From Actinotignum schaalii (GTDB lineage Bacteria; Actinomycetota; Actinomycetes; Actinomycetales; Actinomycetaceae), in the NCBI GenBank assembly GCA_946222725.1, contig CAMIHT010000075.1, positions 1 to 7,662 on the forward strand: a stretch of 7,662 nt of DNA. The letters are read 5' to 3'. Below the pieces are notes generated by a model, which was not told where the DNA came from, did no database searches, and was given only the letters and a program-made list of their open reading frames with translations. Within the stretch, counting starts at the first letter, position 1, and every line of letters starts with the position of its first letter. Below, one piece after another: positions 5,547-7,662 of this stretch. The position numbers and the translations under genes are program-made.

Positions 5547-7122
5547 GAACAGCGTGAATACCAGCGATAATTCCCCGGTTCTTGTTGTCGATTTTGGTGC
5601 GCAGTACGCTCAGCTCATTGCGCGGCGCGTTCGTGAAGCACACGTTTATTCAGAAATTGTTCCGCATACTATGTCCGCCGCGGATATGCTGGCGAAAAAA
5701 CCCGCGGCCATTATTCTTTCCGGCGGCCCGGCATCCGTGTACGCGGAGGGCGCTCCAGCAATCGATAAGGATATTTTTGAGGCCGGGGTGCCCATCCTCG
5801 GGATCTGCTACGGGTTCCAGGCGATGGCCCAGGCACTGGGCGGGCGTGTGGGGCGCACTGGCACCCGCGAATACGGACGTACGGAAGCCCGTACCGCCGG
5901 TGATTCTTGCCTCTTCGCCGGCCTGGAAGATAAGCAAATTGTGTGGATGAGCCACGGGGATGCCGTGAGCGAAGCTCCCGAAGGCTTTACCGTTACCGCC
6001 GCTACCGATGAAACTCCGGTGGCCGCATTTGAAGATCGCAAGCGCCGGCTCTTTGGCGTGCAATGGCACCCGGAAGTGCTCCACTCCCAACGCGGTCAGG
6101 CCGCTCTGGAAAACTTCCTCTACGAGGGCGCAGGAATCAGCCCGAACTGGACTCCTTCCTCCATTATTGACGAGCAAGTTGCCCAGATTCGCGAGCGGGT
6201 GGGTTCCGCGCAGGTGATCTGCGCACTCTCCGGCGGGGTGGATTCCTCGGTTGCGGCCGCACTTGTGCACAAAGCCATTGGTGACCAGCTCACCTGCTTC
6301 TTTATCGACCACGGGCTGCTGCGCGCCGGTGAACGTGAGCAGGTGGAACGCGATTACGCGGAAAGTACGGGCATTCGCATCTTCACCATTGATGAATCCC
6401 AGCGCTTCCTCTCCGCCCTGGCTGGCGTGCGCGATCCGGAAACAAAGCGCAAGATTATCGGGCGGGAATTTATCCGCTCCTTCGAAAGCGCGCAGCGCCA
6501 GCTGGTAGATAAGCTCGGTGGCGGGGAGGACGTGAAATTCCTTGTTCAAGGTACTCTCTACCCCGACGTGGTGGAATCGGGCGGGGGAGAAGGCGCTTCC
6601 AATATTAAGAGCCATCACAATGTGGGTGGCTTGCCCGAGGACATGAATTTCGAGCTTATTGAGCCCCTGCGCAGCCTCTTTAAAGATGAGGTGCGTGCTA
6701 TTGGGCGCGAACTGGGCGTGCCTGAGAAAATCGTGGCCCGCCAGCCCTTCCCGGGCCCGGGTCTGGCGATCCGCGTGATCGGTGAAGTGACCGAAGATAA
6801 CCTGCGCATCCTGCGCGAAGCGGATGCTATCGCTCGCGAAGAACTTACCGCGGCAGGTTTGGACGCCGAGATTTGGCAGTGCCCGGTGGTACTGCTGGCG
6901 GAGGTTCATTCGGTGGGCGTGCAGGGGGATCACCGCACCTACGGGCATCCCATTGTGCTGCGCCCGGTATCTTCCGAGGATGCGATGACGGCAGATTGGG
7001 CGCGCGTTCCTTACGACGTGCTCGCCCATATTTCCAACCGCATCACAAACTCCGTTGCGGAAGTAAATCGCGTGGTTCTGGATGTAACCTCCAAGCCGCC
7101 GGCAACGATTGAATGGGAATAG
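5545..7122 (+). CDS. guaA: GMP synthase (glutamine-hydrolysing)
   Basis: GuaA (EC 6.3.5.2) converts XMP to GMP using ATP and the amide nitrogen of glutamine, the last step of de novo guanine nucleotide synthesis. The 525-aa product has the normal one-chain architecture. Glutaminase domain, about 12-195: [20 protein letters not shown] (12-31), nucleophile Cys88 in GICYG, and His175 and Glu177 in GVQWHPE. ATP pyrophosphatase domain: P-loop SGGVDSS (229-235). C-terminal XMP/dimerisation domain: [15 protein letters not shown] and the conserved terminus ATIEWE. The ATG at 5545 has no ribosome binding site; the GTG at 5554 is an equally plausible leaderless start giving 522 aa. The gene is divergent from pta and 418 bp from pflB, so it is probably a single-gene unit. 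All key residues are present. Confidence 0.98.
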   Translation: MNSVNTSDNSPVLVVDFGAQYAQLIARRVREAHVYSEIVPHTMSAADMLAKKPAAIILSGGPASVYAEGAPAIDKDIFEAGVPILGICYGFQAMAQALGGRVGRTGTREYGRTEARTAGDSCLFAGLEDKQIVWMSHGDAVSEAPEGFTVTAATDETPVAAFEDRKRRLFGVQWHPEVLHSQRGQAALENFLYEGAGISPNWTPSSIIDEQVAQIRERVGSAQVICALSGGVDSSVAAALVHKAIGDQLTCFFIDHGLLRAGEREQVERDYAESTGIRIFTIDESQRFLSALAGVRDPETKRKIIGREFIRSFESAQRQLVDKLGGGEDVKFLVQGTLYPDVVESGGGEGASNIKSHHNVGGLPEDMNFELIEPLRSLFKDEVRAIGRELGVPEKIVARQPFPGPGLAIRVIGEVTEDNLRILREADAIAREELTAAGLDAEIWQCPVVLLAEVHSVGVQGDHRTYGHPIVLRPVSSEDAMTADWARVPYDVLAHISNRITNSVAEVNRVVLDVTSKPPATIEWE

Positions 7123-7143
7123 GACTTCCTGTTAAAAGTGATT

Positions 7144-7159
7144 TCTCACACATGTGAGA
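7144..7159. repeat. Inverted repeat TCTCACA-CA-TGTGAGA
   Basis: The arms TCTCACA (7144-7150) and TGTGAGA (7153-7159) are perfect complements separated by 2 bp. As DNA this is a compact dyad suited to a dimeric regulator; as RNA it gives a 6-bp stem with a 4-nt loop. It lies 21 bp after guaA. A matching half-site, TCTCAC, recurs at 7227-7232. The CRP layout (TGTGA-N6-TCACA) is the reverse orientation, so it is not an evident CRP site. Confidence 0.4.
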
Positions 7160-7264
7160 CGGGTGGTGACGTGAAGTCGCGTATCGGCGCGCCCGCCGGG
7201 GGTGCCGCGGGATTGTGCGCCACTCGTCTCACGTGTCTGGGAATGTTTTTTCACAGAAGCGCGT

Positions 7265-7270
7265 TAGGAT
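7265..7270 (+). promoter_or_regulatory. Candidate distal pflB promoter (-10 TAGGAT)
   Basis: TAGGAT fits the actinobacterial TAnnnT -10 pattern. No good -35 is seen at 16-18 bp, only the T-rich stretch at 7244-7251. A start near 7277 would place the whole structured segment in a leader of about 264 nt. Confidence 0.35.
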
Positions 7271-7395
7271 AAACGTAGGCGCGGACAGCGAGTGGTAAAC
7301 GCCCGCCGCCCGTGCCGGACAATACAATCGAGAGTCGCTTGTGCCTGGCCGATTAATACGGACAACAGGTAAAAGAATCAGGACTTGTTACCTCG

Positions 7396-7433
7396 GTGCC
7401 GTAGCGATTCGCGCAAGGGCGTGAATACGGTGC
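7396..7433 (+). ncRNA. Long stem-loop in the probable pflB leader
   Basis: Positions 7396-7403 pair with 7426-7433 (8 bp, two of them G-U) and 7408-7414 pair with 7419-7425 (7 bp, one G-U), closing a 4-nt AAGG loop. The two helices are separated only by a bulge of 4 nt at 7404-7407, giving 15 bp in one arm. This is far more regular than the surrounding sequence. It matches no RNA family I can name. Confidence 0.4.
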
Positions 7434-7448
7434 GGACGCAAGCGTGCG

Positions 7449-7486
7449 GCAATTTCTTACGGAATCTCTGTTCCGTTGTGAATTGC
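7449..7486 (+). repeat. Two-part inverted repeat just upstream of the pflB proximal promoter
   Basis: GCAATT (7449-7454) pairs with AATTGC (7481-7486), and ACGGAA (7459-7464) pairs with TTCCGT (7471-7476), around a 6-nt loop. A symmetric 4x4 internal loop separates the two perfect 6-bp stems. As DNA it is a double dyad centred about 30 bp upstream of a -10-like GATAAT, suggesting an operator; as RNA it is a hairpin. Confidence 0.5.
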
Positions 7487-7502
7487 TTTATGCTTGGATA
7501 AT
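7476..7502 (+). promoter_or_regulatory. Candidate proximal pflB promoter
   Basis: TTGTGA (7476-7481) and GATAAT (7497-7502, five of six matches to TATAAT) are spaced 15 bp apart, a little short. The -35 lies in the right arm of the 7449-7486 dyad, so a protein bound there could block polymerase. Confidence 0.4.
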
Positions 7503-7522
7503 AACGGGTACTGACACGACAC

Positions 7523-7528
7523 AAGGAG
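7523..7528 (+). promoter_or_regulatory. Ribosome binding site of pflB
   Basis: AAGGAG lies 12 nt before the ATG at 7541. The spacing is longer than usual, but the protein start is well supported by similarity. Confidence 0.75.
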
Positions 7529-7540
7529 AGTTAGACGCAC

Positions 7541-7662
7541 ATGGAGCGCACTGCTACCGATACCCCAACAGAGGAAGCCTGGGCGGGTTTCACGTCCGGC
7601 ACCTGGAATGAAGCCATTGACGTTCGTGACTTCATCCAGAAGAACTACACCCCCTACGAAGG
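7541..7662 (+). CDS. pflB: Pyruvate formate-lyase (N-terminal 40 residues, 3' truncated)
   Basis: PflB (EC 2.3.1.54) is the oxygen-sensitive glycyl-radical enzyme that converts pyruvate and CoA into formate and acetyl-CoA in the cytoplasm under anaerobic growth; it needs the radical-SAM activase PflA. Only the first 40 codons are inside the window. The segment AWAGFTSGTWNEAIDVRDFIQKNYTPYEG (residues 13-41, the last codon partly cut) follows the known PflB N-terminal pattern of W-GF-G-W...VRDFIQKNYTPYEG closely. The active-site cysteines and the C-terminal radical glycine lie beyond the edge and cannot be checked. Its acetyl-CoA product feeds the pta-ackA operon encoded nearby on the opposite strand. 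The long structured upstream region suggests strong regulation, probably by oxygen or metabolic state. Confidence 0.93.
   Translation, partial: MERTATDTPTEEAWAGFTSGTWNEAIDVRDFIQKNYTPYE

Larger units (their letters stand above)
7123..7540 (+). other. 418-bp non-coding control region upstream of pflB
   Basis: No convincing gene lies here. The region is dense in inverted repeats and holds two -10-like sequences. The left third (7123-7260) has a dyad at 7144-7159, a GC-rich hairpin CGGCG/CGCCG at 7185-7198, and a six-T run at 7246-7251. The right part (7278-7486) can fold, if transcribed, into successive stem-loops that end 36 nt before the pflB ribosome binding site. A control region and structured leader for the fermentative pfl gene is the natural reading; a separate small RNA is the alternative. 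Confidence 0.55.

Noticed and set aside
5650..7029. 459-codon open frame on the minus strand opposite guaA
   Set aside because: It is antisense to a complete GMP synthase with all active-site residues, has no recognisable domain, and has no identified start signal.
7265..7540. ZTP (pfl-motif) riboswitch upstream of pflB
   Set aside because: It was expected from gene context, but the conserved CCGCCUGGGC core and the usual flanking helices were not found by eye. A covariance-model search could overturn this.
1..7662. tRNA, rRNA, CRISPR array, insertion sequence or prophage features
   Set aside because: I saw no cloverleaf, rRNA-like segment, regularly spaced repeats, transposase or integrase. 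The low-GC gene pair has no visible flanking repeats or mobility gene.

Overview
The window is a moderately high-GC stretch, about 60% in guaA by hand count, from an actinobacterium. The protein sequences, an acetate/formate fermentation gene set next to an electron-transfer flavoprotein, and the mix of ATG, GTG and TTG starts suggest a facultatively anaerobic member of the Actinomycetaceae, of the Trueperella/Arcanobacterium/Actinomyces type. That placement is an inference from gene content and style; there is no rRNA or other marker here.

Layout, left to right. (1) 1-1289 (+): the 3' part of a gene whose product runs from an EtfB-like C-terminus, through a Gly/Ala/Ser/Thr-rich linker, into a whole EtfA-like subunit, so it is an EtfB-EtfA fusion cut by the window edge. 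A hairpin with a T-tract follows. (2) 1401-2253 (+): a lower-GC, overlapping pair encoding an uncharacterised 69-aa helical protein and a 219-aa protein, with its own promoter candidate and ribosome binding sites; it is organised like a toxin-antitoxin pair but I cannot assign it to a family. (3) 2381-2415: a perfect 15-bp inverted repeat, the probable terminator of the convergent minus-strand operon. (4) 2449-5323 (-): pta-ackA, phosphate acetyltransferase (GTG start) followed by acetate kinase (TTG start). (5) 5324-5544: the divergent control region between pta and guaA, with several inverted repeats. (6) 5545-7122 (+): guaA, GMP synthase, without a Shine-Dalgarno and probably leaderless. 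(7) 7123-7540: a 418-bp non-coding region with many inverted repeats, probably the control region and structured leader of pflB. (8) 7541-7662 (+): the first 40 codons of pflB, pyruvate formate-lyase.

How it works together: PflB splits pyruvate into formate and acetyl-CoA, Pta turns acetyl-CoA into acetyl phosphate, and AckA turns that into acetate and ATP. The window therefore holds the substrate-level phosphorylation branch of mixed-acid fermentation, interrupted by the purine housekeeping gene guaA. The most promising undescribed items are the structured pflB upstream region (strongest elements at 7396-7433 and 7449-7486), the 1401-2253 gene pair, and the EtfB-EtfA fusion.
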